From Papio anubis (lineage: Eukaryota > Chordata > Mammalia > Primates > Cercopithecidae), in contig NC_044976.1 in the NCBI RefSeq assembly GCF_008728515.1, positions 212,413,467-212,477,466 on the forward strand: a DNA stretch of 64,000 nucleotides. The letters are read 5' to 3'. The translations under genes and the position numbers were made by a program. This document shows, in pieces, positions 47,655 through 58,660 of this stretch (positions are counted from its first letter, which is position 1; every line of letters starts with the position of its first letter). The notes under the pieces are model-generated. The model ran no database searches and was not told the origin of the DNA. It worked only from the letters and a program-made list of their open reading frames with translations.

Positions 47655-47826
47655 TGACCATACTCAAGTCCTATAGTCAGTCCTGTGTACAGAAAAACTT
47701 GGTCCTCTATACACATGGGTTTCCTGTCCGTGAATACTGTATTTTTGATCCAAGTTTCGTTGAAAAAAATCCACTTATAAGTAGACCCATGAAGTTCAAA
47801 CCCACGTTGTTCAAGAGTCAACTATA
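47655..47826. mobile_element. Tigger/MER2-type non-autonomous DNA transposon
   Basis: 'atacacatgggtttcctgtc', 'aaaatccacttataagtaga' and the terminus 'gttgttcaagagtcaacta' followed by TA fit a short mariner/Tigger-derived element. The same terminus occurs at the end of the larger copy at 60988. Confidence 0.75.
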
Positions 47827-48305
47827 GTTTTAAAACTCACCTGAATTAATCAATCCCACAGTGAGTACATAATTTTTTATAGTTACTATTATTGTGAGTC
47901 GTAAGTAGCTCATTGTGTCAATGTCATAAAAGTTATGCTTTCTTTCGTTGTTTTCTACTTTTTAGTCTATCTGCAACTTATAAATAAGCATGTTGGCTAG
48001 AAAGCAGAATTCGTGGGGAAAAAAATGTAAATCTTTGTTTGCACAAAGGTTTCTTTCACGCTCATAAGTACACAGCATGAAGCACATCTAAACATGTAAG
48101 TTGTATTTATGATTGAGAAATAATCACGTGAAAAACAGAATTCTGGTGTGTCCTCAACTCCACATTCCATATATAATATTTTCCTTCTTTGCATTTTCTG
48201 AGACATAGCAGTCAATCCGCAAAGATAACTGATTGACTGCTATTATACTCTATAGTGGAGAAAGGGGGCTGTAAACATTTCCAAGCTGGCCCATCCTCCC
48301 CCCTC
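47827..48305. other. Unassigned sequence
   Basis: About 480 bp; nothing recognised. Confidence 0.5.
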
Positions 48306-48563
48306 CTCCCCTCAAGACAGGATCTTGTTCTGCCAGCCTGGATGGAGTACAGTGGCCCAATCACAGCTCACTGCAGCCATGATCTCCCAGGCTCAAGTAA
48401 TCCTCCCCCCCCACAGCCTCCCAAGTAGCTGAGACTACAGGTACATGCCACCATGTCTGGCTAACTTTTATTTTTTTGTACAGATGGGGTCTCCCTATGT
48501 TCTCCAGGCTGGTTTCCAACTCCTGGGCTCCAGCGATCTTCCTGCCTTCACCTCCCAAAGTCT
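48306..48563 (-). mobile_element. AluJ
   Basis: Reverse AluJ ('agacaggatcttgttctgcc') lacking the final 5' bases. It abuts a second reverse Alu. Confidence 0.9.
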
Positions 48564-48565
48564 CC

Positions 48566-48834
48566 ACCAGCTCTGTCTCCAGGCTGGAGTGCAGTGGCGC
48601 TATCTCGACTCACTGCAAGCTCTAACCCCCTGGTTCAAGTGATTCGCCTGCCTTAGCCTCCCAAGTAGCTGGGGTTACAGGCACGTGCCACCACACCCAG
48701 CTAATTTTTGTATTTTTAGTAGAGATGGGATTTCACCATGTTGACCAGGATAGTCTCGATCTCCTGACCTTATGATCCACCTGCCTCGGCCTCCCAAAGT
48801 GCTGGGATTACAGGCGTGAGCCACCATGCCCAGC
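48566..48834 (-). mobile_element. AluY/Sc-type, arm of an inverted pair
   Basis: Reverse Alu from 'ctccaggctggagtgcagtg' to 'gagccaccatgcccagc'. The poly-T and outermost right-arm bases are missing. Only about 10 bp separate it from the next Alu, which points the other way. Confidence 0.92.
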
Positions 48835-48844
48835 ATATATATAT

Positions 48845-49040
48845 CATGAAATCCCATCTCTACTAAAAATACAAAAATTAGCCAGGCATGGTGGTAGGTG
48901 CCTGTAACCCCAGCTACTTGGGAAGCTGAGGCAGGATAATTGCTTGAACCCAGGAGACAGAGGCTGCAGTGAGCCAAGATCACACCACCGCACTCCAGGC
49001 TGGGCAACAGAGCGAGACTCTGTCTCAAAAAAAAAAAAAA
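48845..49040 (+). mobile_element. 5'-truncated AluS, second arm of inverted pair
   Basis: It begins mid-element at 'atgaaatcccatctctacta' and runs to an A-tail. Short TA runs occur on both sides (about 48835-48843 and 49053-49062), so it probably inserted into, and duplicated, a TA tract next to the reverse Alu. Confidence 0.92.
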
Positions 49041-49051
49041 AAAGAAAACAA

Positions 49052-49080
49052 AATATATATATACACACACACACACACAC
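49052..49080 (+). repeat. (TA)n(CA)n microsatellite
   Basis: About five TA units followed by about nine CA units after the Alu tail. Confidence 0.93.
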
Positions 49081-49081
49081 A

Positions 49082-49749
49082 TCTACAAATTCCTTGACAC
49101 TTTTCCTTTCAAGAAGTAGAACTTAATTACTCTCCTTTTAAGTGTAGGCTGGATTTCGTGATTCACTTCTAATGAACAAAACAAAGCAGAAACGCCTGGA
49201 CATGGTGGCCCACACCAGTAATCCCAGCGTGGGGAGGCCAAGGCAGGAGGATGGCTTAAGGCCAGATATTTGAAACCAGCCTAGGCGAGGTAGCAAGACC
49301 TCATCTCTACAAAAATAAAAATGTAACAAGTATTAAAAATTAGCAAAAAGCAGAAGTGAAGGCATACAATTTTAGGGACTAGATCACAAAATGCACCACA
49401 GTTTCTTCCTCGCTCTCTCTTGAATCTCTCAGTCTGAGTGGAAGTAGCTGACGTATTGTGAGCAGCCCTATGGCAAGGCCCACATAATGAGGAACTGAGG
49501 CCTCCAGCCAACAGCCATGTACAGGAACCCTTGCAGAGCAAATCCTCCAGCCACAGGTAAGCCTTGAGATGACGGCATTCCCAGCCAACATCTTGACCAC
49601 AGCCTAATGAAAGTCCCTGAGCCAGAACCACCCAGCTAAGCCATTCTCACGTTCCTGACCTTTAGAAACTTTACAAGAAGACAAATGATTGGTGTTGTAA
49701 ACCACTAAGTTTTGAAGTGATTTGTTATGCAGCAATAGTAACTAATACA
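49082..49749 (+). mobile_element. MaLR-type LTR (MLT1 group), split by Alu monomer
   Basis: 'gaggaactgaggcctccagc', 'ccctgagccagaaccaccca' and 'taaaccactaagttttgaag' ending in 'taactaatacag' follow the MLT1-type plan. The left part is weaker and is broken by the insert at 49192-49346. Confidence 0.75.
49192..49346 (+). mobile_element. Alu left monomer (FLAM-like) with target duplication
   Basis: Left arm only ('catggtggcccacaccagta' to 'acctcatctctac') followed by an A-rich tail. aaagcagaa at 49183-49191 and 49347-49355 brackets it. Confidence 0.82.
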
Positions 49750-50454
49750 GATGCATAAATGAATAGAAAATGTGTTGCACATTTATGTACCCGAAGAATG
49801 TTAATATCCAAACATCTTTTTTAAGTTCTCCAATTTATTCCTTTTCTGGTTGTGTCAGTAAACACACAATCCCATGGGTAATTTTGTGGTAGAGCTGTCA
49901 AAATAACAAGAAAAATATATTGAAATATATGATCTGATTAAAATCAAGTAAGACACATGAGAAGTCTAGCAAACTAGAGGGAAAACCCTGAAAAGTCACA
50001 TTGACATGAGACAAAATTCTCTGTCTTGTCTTCTCCACACTCATGCATAAGCTGTGAGTCCTCTTTTCCTCCTCTTTATAGGGAATAAAGTTGCTTCCCC
50101 TGCTCCTTCCTTTTTGCTTACAAGAAAAAAAAAAAAAAAAAAAGCTGTAGATTTTTAGCAGCAGCAACCTGCTCTAAAGTAAGCCATGTTATCTAGGAGA
50201 AACAGGAACATTTCAATCAGGGCTAAGATGATTTCCTTAAGGATAAAGGGCCCAATATATCTCAAATGGAATTTTCCAGGAAAGGAACATATTGTGAGTC
50301 TAGCTCCCAAGTTAGTCCGCTGGCTAATACACTGAGAAGCCAGGGTTACTGGTTGTATCTTTCCAAACCAGCATGGTTAGTTTGGTGGGTTTCAACATGG
50401 CATAAATAAATCCAAACTTCTGAGTTTAGTAATCACAGTATTAGAGGTGACACT
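49750..50454. other. Unassigned sequence
   Basis: About 700 bp. It has an A-run of 20 at 50124-50143 with no retroelement that I can attach to it. Confidence 0.5.
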
Positions 50455-50849
50455 GACTGCTTCAACAACAAAATGAACCCCAAAATGTAAAATGACTCTC
50501 AACATAATACAAGTTTATTTCTCACGAACATAAAGTCCAAAACACACATTCTAGATCAGTAGGAGGCGCTTATCTGAGCCAGGCACCCAGACCCTTCCAT
50601 CTTGTGACAGACATATGGCTTCCCATCTGCTGTCTTTGTTCACATAGAAACAGAGAAGGCACACAAAGAATTGCAAGGTAGAGAGTCTGTGGGTCAGGCC
50701 GCGAAGTCGCAGGCATCACTTCTGCTCAGATTTTATTGTCTAAGCCTCAGTCACTTGGGTTCCCGACCACAAAGATCACTGGTAAGCACAGGAAGAAGGA
50801 GAGACAGATGCTTGAACAGTTAGCCTGTCTCTGCCACAGTAAATGGCAC
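50455..50849. mobile_element. Ancient interspersed repeat, family unresolved
   Basis: 'acaagtttatttctcacgaa', 'cttccatcttgtgac' and 'gcatcacttctgctcagatt' are in an order I know from an old mammalian repeat, which I cannot name. Confidence 0.5.
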
Positions 50850-51165
50850 CACTTACTCCTGCATGGCCACAGATAACCTCCTCAGCCGTCTCCCTTCCAG
50901 AGCCCATTCCATTCTTACCTATACCCCTAACCCAAGACAGATTGAACCTCCTTCCTCTCTGCTCCAGGGAACCTTGCACCCATCTTATCTCCATCATATT
51001 AATTATTGCTCAATTGCCATCATTTATGGGACTGTCATTCTACTACTGTGTTAGCATCTGCAGAGCAGAGAGCATGTCTTTTCCTCTGTATATCATGGTG
51101 TCTGGCAAAGAGTAGACACTCATTTTAAGAGATAAGCTGACAGATTGAAGGATGAATAAAGTGTT
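50850..51165 (+). mobile_element. L2 LINE 3'-end fragment
   Basis: 'gcagagcagagagcatgtct' and 'gtctggcaaagagtagacac' followed by 'tgaaggatgaataaag' match the L2 terminus. Confidence 0.8.
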
Positions 51166-51236
51166 ACTCAAAATGAGTCCAGGTAAAATAATACGGATAA
51201 TTGTGTGTTAAGACTACTCTTTGATAGAACACAAGG

Positions 51237-51508
51237 TTGGGCCCAAAGGCTCATGCCTATAATCCCAGCACTTTGAGAGGCCAAGGAGAGAGGATCACTT
51301 GAGCCTGGGAGTTCAAGACCGGCCTAGGCAACATAGTGAGACCTTGCTTCTACAAAAGAAAAAAAAATTAGCCAGGCATGGTGGCAAGTACCAACTACTT
51401 GGGAGACTGAGTTGAGAAGATCACTTGAGCCCAGGAGTTTGATGTTACAGTGAGTTACGATCATGTCACTGCACTCTACCTAGGTGACAGAGCAAGAGCT
51501 TGTTTCAA
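51237..51508 (+). mobile_element. AluJ
   Basis: Diverged Alu with 'cacttgagcctgggagttca' and 'tgatgttacagtgagttacg'. Confidence 0.92.
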
Positions 51509-51732
51509 CACAATGTGAAAGGGAAATATAAGAAATAACAGAGCCATGCCATATTCAAAAACAAGGGCAGCTCTTCTGGTTCCATCTCCTATCTGTGAAG
51601 TGCCAAGACAAAAACAAGAATTCTAGCATTTATGACAGTCTGGTCATGGGCCATGCAAACTCTCACTTCAACACTCATGTTTTTATCTAGGATGTACTGC
51701 CAGGGACCATAACAGGGTGAAAGTTGGACCTG

Positions 51733-52037
51733 GGCCAGGCACGGTGGCTCACGCCTGTAATCCCAGCACTTTGGGAGGCCAAGGCGGGCAGATCACGAGG
51801 TCAGGAGATCAAGACCATCCTGGCTAACACAGTGAAACCCCATCTCAACTAAAAATACAAAAACAAAATTAGCCAGGCGTGGTGGTGGGCTCCTGTAGTC
51901 CCAGCTGCTCGGGAGGCTGAGGCAGGAGAATGACGTGAACCCAGGAAGTGGAGCTGGCAGTGAGCTGAGATCATGCCACTGCACTCCAGCCTGGGCGACA
52001 GAGCTTGACTCCGTCTCAAAAAAAGAAAGAAAGAAAA
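51733..52037 (+). mobile_element. AluY-type
   Basis: Full Alu with 'agatcacgaggtcaggagat'. A perfect 13-bp target duplication (aaagttggacctg) occurs at 51720-51732 and 52038-52050. It has a 5-bp insertion in the middle A-region. Confidence 0.95.
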
Positions 52038-52129
52038 AAAGTTGGACCTGTAGGGGAAATGACAGGAAGGCAGACTCAGTCATAATTGAAGAAAGGAAAG
52101 GCCATGGAGCAGACATCAGATGCTCTGAA

Positions 52130-52262
52130 GTTCTAGTGTTGTCCCTGCCCTTGACTAGTGGTACATCCTTGGATAAATCATTTAATCTTTCCGTGCCTCA
52201 GATTTCTTGCCAGGGAATGAATGAAGTTGGATTAATTGGCCTTCCGTATCTAGAATCCTAAG
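52130..52262 (-). repeat. MIR-type SINE
   Basis: 'tccttggataaatcatttaa' and 'ctttccgtgcctcagatttc' are reversed MIR. The tail 'agttggattaattggcc' resembles the copy at 47250. Confidence 0.75.
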
Positions 52263-52369
52263 ACTCCTCGAACTGGAGCTTGCGAACAAGCTACCTTAGG
52301 AGGCCAGTAGCTCCCCATCACTGAAAGTATTTGAGCAAAGATGAGATTACCTTAATAACCATGACAGCC

Positions 52370-52600
52370 TCCTTTATTCCGTGCTTACTATGTTTCTGGA
52401 AGTATGCTAAGCACTTCTTTTTTTTTTTTGCATGCTTCCTCTTAAAAATACTATGGAGTAGGTACTAATATCAACCACATTTTACAGGTAAGGAAACTGT
52501 TTATAGAAGTCAAGTCACTTCCTGAAAGTCATTCTGCTGCCCACTGGTGGTGCCAGGATTTGAGCCCTGACTAGTGTCTTGTTGTGTGTCTGTGTGCTGC
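52370..52600 (+). repeat. MIR SINE
   Basis: 'cttactatgtttctggaag', 'acattttacaggtaaggaaa' and 'gccaggatttgagccctg' follow MIR order. Confidence 0.8.
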
Positions 52601-52650
52601 ATTTCTGTGCTTGAGTTAAAGGTCTGACTGGATGGCCTCATAAGGACAAA

Positions 52651-52957
52651 CTTCCTTTTTTTTTTTTTTTTTTCTGATATGGAGTCTCACTCGGTCGCCC
52701 AGGCTGGAGTACAGTGGCACAATCTTGGCTCACTGCAACCTCCACCTCCTGGGTTCAAGCCATCCTCCTGCCTACGCCTCCTAGGTAGCTGGGACAACAG
52801 GCACATGCCACCATGCCCAGCTAATTTTTGTAGTTTTAGTAGAAAGGGGGTTTCACCAGGCTGCCCACGCTGGTCTCGAACTCCTGACCTCAGATGATCT
52901 GCCCGCCTTGGCCTCCCAAATTGCTGGAATTACAGGCGTGAGCCACCCCACCTGGCT
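52651..52957 (-). mobile_element. AluS
   Basis: Poly-T at 52655-52673 and a full reverse Alu ending 'cgtgagccaccccacctggc'. Confidence 0.94.
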
Positions 52958-53268
52958 GGGACACTACTTACTTATGGAAACTACATGTTAAGAAATTGAG
53001 GGACTGGCCTGGAAGGGGAAAGGGGAAACTCCTGAGCAAACCAATCTCTCCTATTTTACGATCTTAGCATGTATAATTGCATGCTGGTCATCAGGCACGG
53101 CTCCCATGGGCCTAAGCAAGCTTTCTGAGCTGGGAGGAGGAAAGTAAATCAAAGTGTTCTGCCCAGCAACAGCATGTGGGACACCGAGGCTCAGCTGAGC
53201 TGAAGCAAATAGAAGACTTGAAATGGCTTTATTTAGTAGGGGTTTGTTTAGTAGTTGTTGTTGTTTAA
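52958..53268. other. Unassigned sequence
   Basis: About 310 bp; nothing recognised. Confidence 0.5.
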
Positions 53269-53280
53269 TTTTGTTTCAGT

Positions 53281-53586
53281 TTGGCTTTTTGAGACGAAGT
53301 CTCACTCTGTTGCCTAGGCTGGAGTGTAGTGGTGGTGCTATCACAGCTCACTGCAGCCTCGACCTCGTGGGCTCAAGGGATCCTCCTGCCTCAGCCTCTC
53401 GTGTAGCTGGGGCCTGACTAGCTGGCCAGCCATATCCCTCTAATATTTATTATTTATTTATTTAGGAAGAGACAGATCTCCCCATGTTGGCCAGGCTGGT
53501 CTCAAACTCCTGAGCTCAAGTGCTCCTCTCACCTCAGCCTCACAAAGTGCTGGGATTACAGGCCTGAGCCACAGCAACTGGCCTTG
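53281..53586 (-). mobile_element. AluJ
   Basis: Reverse AluJ with an AT-rich middle (tatttattatttatttattt). Perfect 12-bp target duplication (ttttgtttcagt) at 53269-53280 and 53587-53598. Confidence 0.93.
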
Positions 53587-53734
53587 TTTTGTTTCAGTGA
53601 CTAAAACTGCCTTTTGAGGGAGCTACAGAGGCAATATAGCAGCTTGGAACCCAGGAAGCTTCCTTGGTCTTGTGTTTCTAAGGCTCCCAGGCATGTTGTA
53701 AGCAACTGCTCCTGATGGAGGCGCTGGCGTGTGA

Positions 53735-53955
53735 AGAGCTAGGTTCTGAAGCTAGACCGCCTGGACTTCTGTCTTGATCATGTGCTTTTGGGAACATGAC
53801 CTATCCTGTCAGTGCCTCGCCCTCTTCACAGGCAAAGTAGAAACAATGACAGCAGCTGCCACGTCGGGGTTACTATGATGATGGATGTCATGACTTAGAA
53901 CACATAAGGTGCCGACAGAAGCGGCTGGCACGTAATGGATACTTAACGGAGCCAT
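53735..53955 (-). repeat. MIR SINE
   Basis: 'gacctatcctgtcagtgcct' and 'ggctggcacgtaatggatac' are reversed MIR; nearly complete. Confidence 0.75.
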
Positions 53956-54064
53956 TCCTTTCAGGGTCAACGGGGTGATGACGATTTTATTTTTTTCTTT
54001 GTTTTTTTGTTTTATTGTTTGTTTGTTTGTTTTCAATTTAAGACCAAGGACTCAAAAAAATTCA

Positions 54065-54367
54065 GGCCAGACGCAGTGGCTCACACCTATAATCCCAGAC
54101 TTTGGGAGGCTGAGGCGGGTGGATCACTGGAGGTCAGAAGTTCAAAACCAGCCTGGCCAACATGAAGAAACCCCATCTCTACTAAAAATACAAAAATTAG
54201 CCAGGCATGGTGGCGCACGCCTGTAATCCCAGCTACTTGGGAAACTGAGGCGGGAGGATCGCTTGAACTCAGGAGCCGGAGGCTGCAGTGAGCTGGGATC
54301 ATGCCTCTGTACTCCTACACCCCAACCTGGGGGACAGAGCAAGACTCTGTCTCAAAAAAAAAAAAAA
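54065..54367 (+). mobile_element. AluS
   Basis: Full Alu with an A-tail. A (TTTG)n-rich stretch lies just upstream at 53997-54033. Confidence 0.94.
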
Positions 54368-55142
54368 TCTGAAGTCATAAAGCGAAAGAGTGACAAAGGT
54401 GGGCAGGCGGGAACTACTCAGCAGTGTAGAACAGGCCCTAGAAGCAAGGATTATTCCCGAGTCATCTGAACTCAGACTCACAGGCATCACGGACTGGCCA
54501 GTCCTGCCCCGGCTCAAGCCCTGATACTAGGGGGGCCAGGCTGGGCGGGGGCGGGTGGGGGATGGCCCTTGCAAAACAGCCTCTACCCTGTGCAACAGTT
54601 TACAATTCAGCAGACACTGTTTTAAGATATGTCCAACTGGATATATGGCATCGCTGTGGAAATGGTTTTTATTACCTTATGGAACTACAAGAAAGCCTAG
54701 GGATGTATTAATACGTGTAGGGTTGACAGGCCCATAACTATAAAGTAGTGGCAGGTATTATCCATATATATTCATGGAAGGGGGAGTCCAGGGGCAGACA
54801 CAGAACGTTCCCAGAGGGAGCTGACCCACTTTATTATTTTTATGTAGGTTCAGATATTATTTATTTCTCGGGTACAGCATAAAATGATACTTTATTCCAT
54901 CAACTATAACCCAGGCACACACAGTCATTCCATTTCCCAAAGGAATACAAGCAAATAAACCTTTAGGCAGCAGACGGAAATGCATTTTCTCTCCTCTCCC
55001 TGCCTTCTTTTGAGGAACAGAATTAGCAGGTCTACCTAGAGTACACTCCTCTCTTGAACCACATCCTCAGTCCCCAAAGGGGACAGTGAGATCTGCCCCC
55101 AGAGGTAGTTCAAAGCTGGGGGCACTTTCATTTGTTAGGATC
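54368..55142. other. Unassigned sequence with a G-quadruplex motif
   Basis: About 775 bp without a recognised repeat. It contains the G-run cluster at 54543-54561. Around 54840-55130 there are AT-rich and CT-rich blocks but no gene. Confidence 0.45.
54543..54561 (+). promoter_or_regulatory. G-quadruplex motif with 1-nt loops
   Basis: The runs G3-C-G5-C-G3-T-G5 in 19 bases meet the strict four-run quadruplex rule with the shortest possible loops. A G6 run lies 7 bases upstream. Folding is predicted from sequence only. Confidence 0.7.
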
Positions 55143-55408
55143 TATCCCAGCTACTCGGGAGGCTGAGGCAGGAGGATCACTTGAGGTCAGGAGTTTGAGA
55201 GCAGCCTGGACAACATAGTGAGACCCTGTCTCTACAAAAAAAAAAAATTTAAATTAGCCAAATGTGGTGGGGGCATGCCTGTAGTCCCAGCTACTCAGGA
55301 GGCTGAGGTGGGAGGATTGCTTGAGCCCAGGAGTTTGAAGTTACACTGAGCAATGATGGCATCCCTGCCCTCCATCCTGGGCGACAGACCAAGAGCCTAG
55401 TCCTAAAA
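55143..55408 (+). mobile_element. AluJ, 5'-truncated
   Basis: It begins at 'cccagctactcgggaggctg', continues into a second arm and ends with a poor A-tail. Confidence 0.9.
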
Positions 55409-55480
55409 AAAATTTTTTTATTTTAAAATTTTTTAATCTTTAAAAATTAAAAATCTTAAATTTTTCTTTAAGATTTATAA
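55409..55480. repeat. AT-rich, partly palindromic tract
   Basis: Blocks 'aaaatttttttattttaaaa' and 'aaaattaaaaatcttaaatt' can pair with each other. Probably derived from the neighbouring Alu tail. Confidence 0.7.
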
Positions 55481-55658
55481 GAGGACTCAATAAAGGCTGT
55501 GCTGCCATAACATCAAACTACTGAATTCTTTGAGAACTCACTGGAGATGATTATTTTGCATGACATAACCGAACATGGTAATGGCTGGCTTAATTACTTA
55601 GATGTCGGTCTGTGTGCTTTTGGTGTCGTAAGTACAAAGCTTTAAAATGTTAGTTTTA

Positions 55659-55958
55659 GGGTCAGGAGCGGTGGCTCACGCCTGTAACCCCAGCACTTTG
55701 GGAGGCCGAGGTGGGCGGATCACCTGAGGTTAGGAGTTTGAAACCAGCTTGCCCAACATAGTGAAACCCCGTCTCTACTAAAAATATAGAAATTAGCCAG
55801 GCATGGTGGCAGGCGTCTGTAATTCCAGCTACTGGGGGGGCTGAGGCAGGAGAATTGCTTGAACCCAGGAGGCAGAGTTTGCAGTGAGCTGACACCGCAC
55901 CATTGCTCTCCAGACTGGGTGACAAGAGCAAAACTCCGTCTCAAAAAAAAAAAAAAAG
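55659..55958 (+). mobile_element. AluS
   Basis: Full Alu. Flanks 55645-55658 and 55959-55972 (aaatgtta-tttta) are a 14-bp target duplication with one mismatch. Confidence 0.95.
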
Positions 55959-55972
55959 AAATGTTACTTTTA

Positions 55973-57237
55973 AAACAAAGTACTAGCTCATCTCTAAGCA
56001 GTACTGTTTAAGTAGGCAAGAGCCCCTGGAGGTAGCCTGAACTTTTTATACCCCTAGCTGAGGGGACAGAACAGAAATAATATGACATTTACAGAAACCC
56101 TTTGTGGCCTGGCCTCATTGGAATTTTTTCTCTTGTTAAATTAAGGTCATTTGTTTTTATTGATTAAAAACAAAATAATTCATATGATGGGTTCAAGAAA
56201 ACAAATTATTTCCCTTATGGACAATGTAGGTCAGGACTAGAAGCAAACAAGGATCTATGACCCCTGGCACATCTCAGCACTCAAGCAAAAACTCAAAGAA
56301 AACAATGATACTGATGGCCACATCATGCACGGTGCTCACACAAGGATGCCAAGAGGCTTAATATGTGTTCCTTACCTGGACCCTTTTCACTGGGTCAGAT
56401 ACCCAGACGTCTTAGTCTGATAGGCATCCTCTGCTAATGCATTTTAAATGATTGAATCAATAATTCGATGGGCCACTTTTTATAAGATACTACGATACCC
56501 TATGAAGCACTATTAAAATATTCATATTTCTGCACACCAGATGTGGCCCGATTGTTCATAACCAATATTGGTTCTCTGGCAAGAGGACCAAAGACAGCTC
56601 TCTAAGATATTCCTCACTGATACTCCATTTTTCAGTGGCTAGAGAGACATGAGTAGGAAGCAAAGCTGGGTTCCTGCACCCCTGATCTTGGTGCCAGCAC
56701 AGTGCCGCTGCTGGCAGGTTCCCGGGCACCATCTGAGACCAACCCCACTGTGAGGCTAAAGGAGGCTGATCAGAACAGTGGTCCTCCACCTCCTCCCTGA
56801 CTTCCCAAGTCATCTTCTATTTATGTGGAATTATTCCCATAACTGGGGCCAGATGATCCCACCCTGGAAAGACTGGGGAAGTTCCCAGAATGCTGACGTG
56901 AAAGTCCAGTTTTCCCAATGTTTCTGCTGTTCCCAGGTCACAAGCCTTTGGGCAAAAATCTTCCAGGCTTGAGAGATTTCAGTCCAGCCTGGATCACCTC
57001 TCCACTTCCTCCATCCCAGACGGACATTAAAACACCTGTCTACTGTTGATGAGGAGTCCCCTTAGGCCCTAAAGTTTAGGAAGAAGAATCCCTATCTTGT
57101 CTTCTTCACTGTCATCCCAGCACATCAGTTACTTAAAACAATCCGATTTCAAGAACTGATAGACCTTCATTTCTGGACATGCCGAAAACAAGCAAATTCC
57201 ACAGGACCGGCTTCAGGGTGGCAGAATGGAAGGAGTA
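55973..57237. other. Unassigned sequence
   Basis: About 1.26 kb free of recognisable repeats and of convincing open frames. Confidence 0.5.
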
Positions 57238-57251
57238 AAAGCCAACCACAG

Positions 57252-57552
57252 GGTCAGGTGCAGTGGCTCAGGCCTGTAATCCCAGCTCTTTGGGAGGCTG
57301 AGGTGGGCAGATCACCTGAGGTCAGGAGTTCAAGACCAGCCTGGTCAACACAGTGAAACCCTGTTTCTATTAAAAACACAAAATATTAGCCAGGCATGGT
57401 GGTGGGTGCTGGTAGTCCCAGCTACCTGGGAGGCTGAGGCAGGAGAATCACTTGAACCCAGGAGGCGGAAGTTGTGGTGAGCCGAGATCGCACTACTGCA
57501 CTCCAGCCTGGGTGGCAAGTGAAACTCCGTCTCAAACAACAACAACAACAAC
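57252..57552 (+). mobile_element. AluS with (CAA)n tail
   Basis: Full Alu. Flanks 57238-57248 and 57553-57563 (aaagcca-cca) are a target duplication with one mismatch. Confidence 0.94.
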
Positions 57553-57563
57553 AAAGCCAGCCA

Positions 57564-58660
57564 TGGGATCTGTAGCACAGCTCTCACTTCCACCGTTAGC
57601 TCAGCCAGGACTGGCGAGGGAGTGCCCACTGGAGAATCTTATCCTCTGTGCCTTAGCTGTTTAGATGTATAAAGCCTGAGGGCTTTGCACCTAATTAGGG
57701 TTTCGGAGCTTTGTTTTTCTCTCATCTAATTACATTCGCCCTGTGGGGAAGAGCCTCTGTCCAGGAGGCAGTGCTCTCTGAAAATGTCTCAGCCCAACAA
57801 AAGGCGCGACAAGGTGAACAGCTCATCTCCCCACCAGCGTGGTGAGATGCAGAACCAGGCCACGGCTCCTTCTTGCTCCTCTCCTTTCATTATCTCTAAC
57901 TCCCATGTCAGCCCTCAAGCAGTCTCCTGCTTTGTCACCCTTGGCAAGGTGGGGAATGTTCTCTCAACCTGCAGCTTTCTCCTTCGAGAGCACAACCTCT
58001 TAGCAGCTGGCAATCAACCCCTGTGCTCGGGGCCTTCCAGCCACACCTTCCGCAGTGCACCCTGGTGGGGGGTAAATTATCCCGAGCTTGGAAAATGTGA
58101 CTGAAATCACCTCCGACCGAGGGAAAGGGTTTTCACAGAAGATGTTTCCTCACCTTCAGTTACAGCTCAATTCAACTGACCATTTCCCACTCTGGATCTC
58201 AAAATAAATTTTGGTTTTGCTTCTGGGTTTGGGCCCAGGTGATAATGAAATGTACTTAGCCGGGCCTAATGAAGCAGCGTAGCCCTCAGAGGGGCATGGC
58301 TGACTTGGCTAAGAGTAGGACAGGGTGTGGGGTTGAGGAATCCATGGGGACTCAGGGCATCCTGTCGCAGACACAGGAGCTGACCCAGCCACAGGGTCAC
58401 AGGACAGAGTGCTACCAGCCTGTGTCACCACAGTCTCTGTGCAGAGTCCAGAGTTCACAAAAGATAAATGGACATTTGCTGACTGGGGTAACTCAGCATC
58501 TATTCACCCTATTTCTGGGAAAAGCCTCAATTTACATGTGGGAATGCACCACCCCCTTATTGTTATAGGAGTTATTCAGAAATTATTTTAGGCAGACAGA
58601 GAGGAAAAGAGGTCCTTGGGAAGTTTTTGTTTCTTTTAAAGCAGATCCAGAAACCTTTCT
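57564..58660. other. Unassigned repeat-free sequence
   Basis: About 1.1 kb. Two TAATTA-type homeodomain motifs lie at about 57692 and 57728. A 106-codon frame at 57784-58104 has a GTGAG donor-like step at about 57840 but no known homology. This could be conserved non-coding DNA; coding is not supported. Confidence 0.4.

Noticed and set aside
57784..58104. 106-codon frame beginning MSQPNKRRDKVN
   Set aside because: No known family, no second exon that I can pair with it, and no supporting signals beyond one donor-like step.
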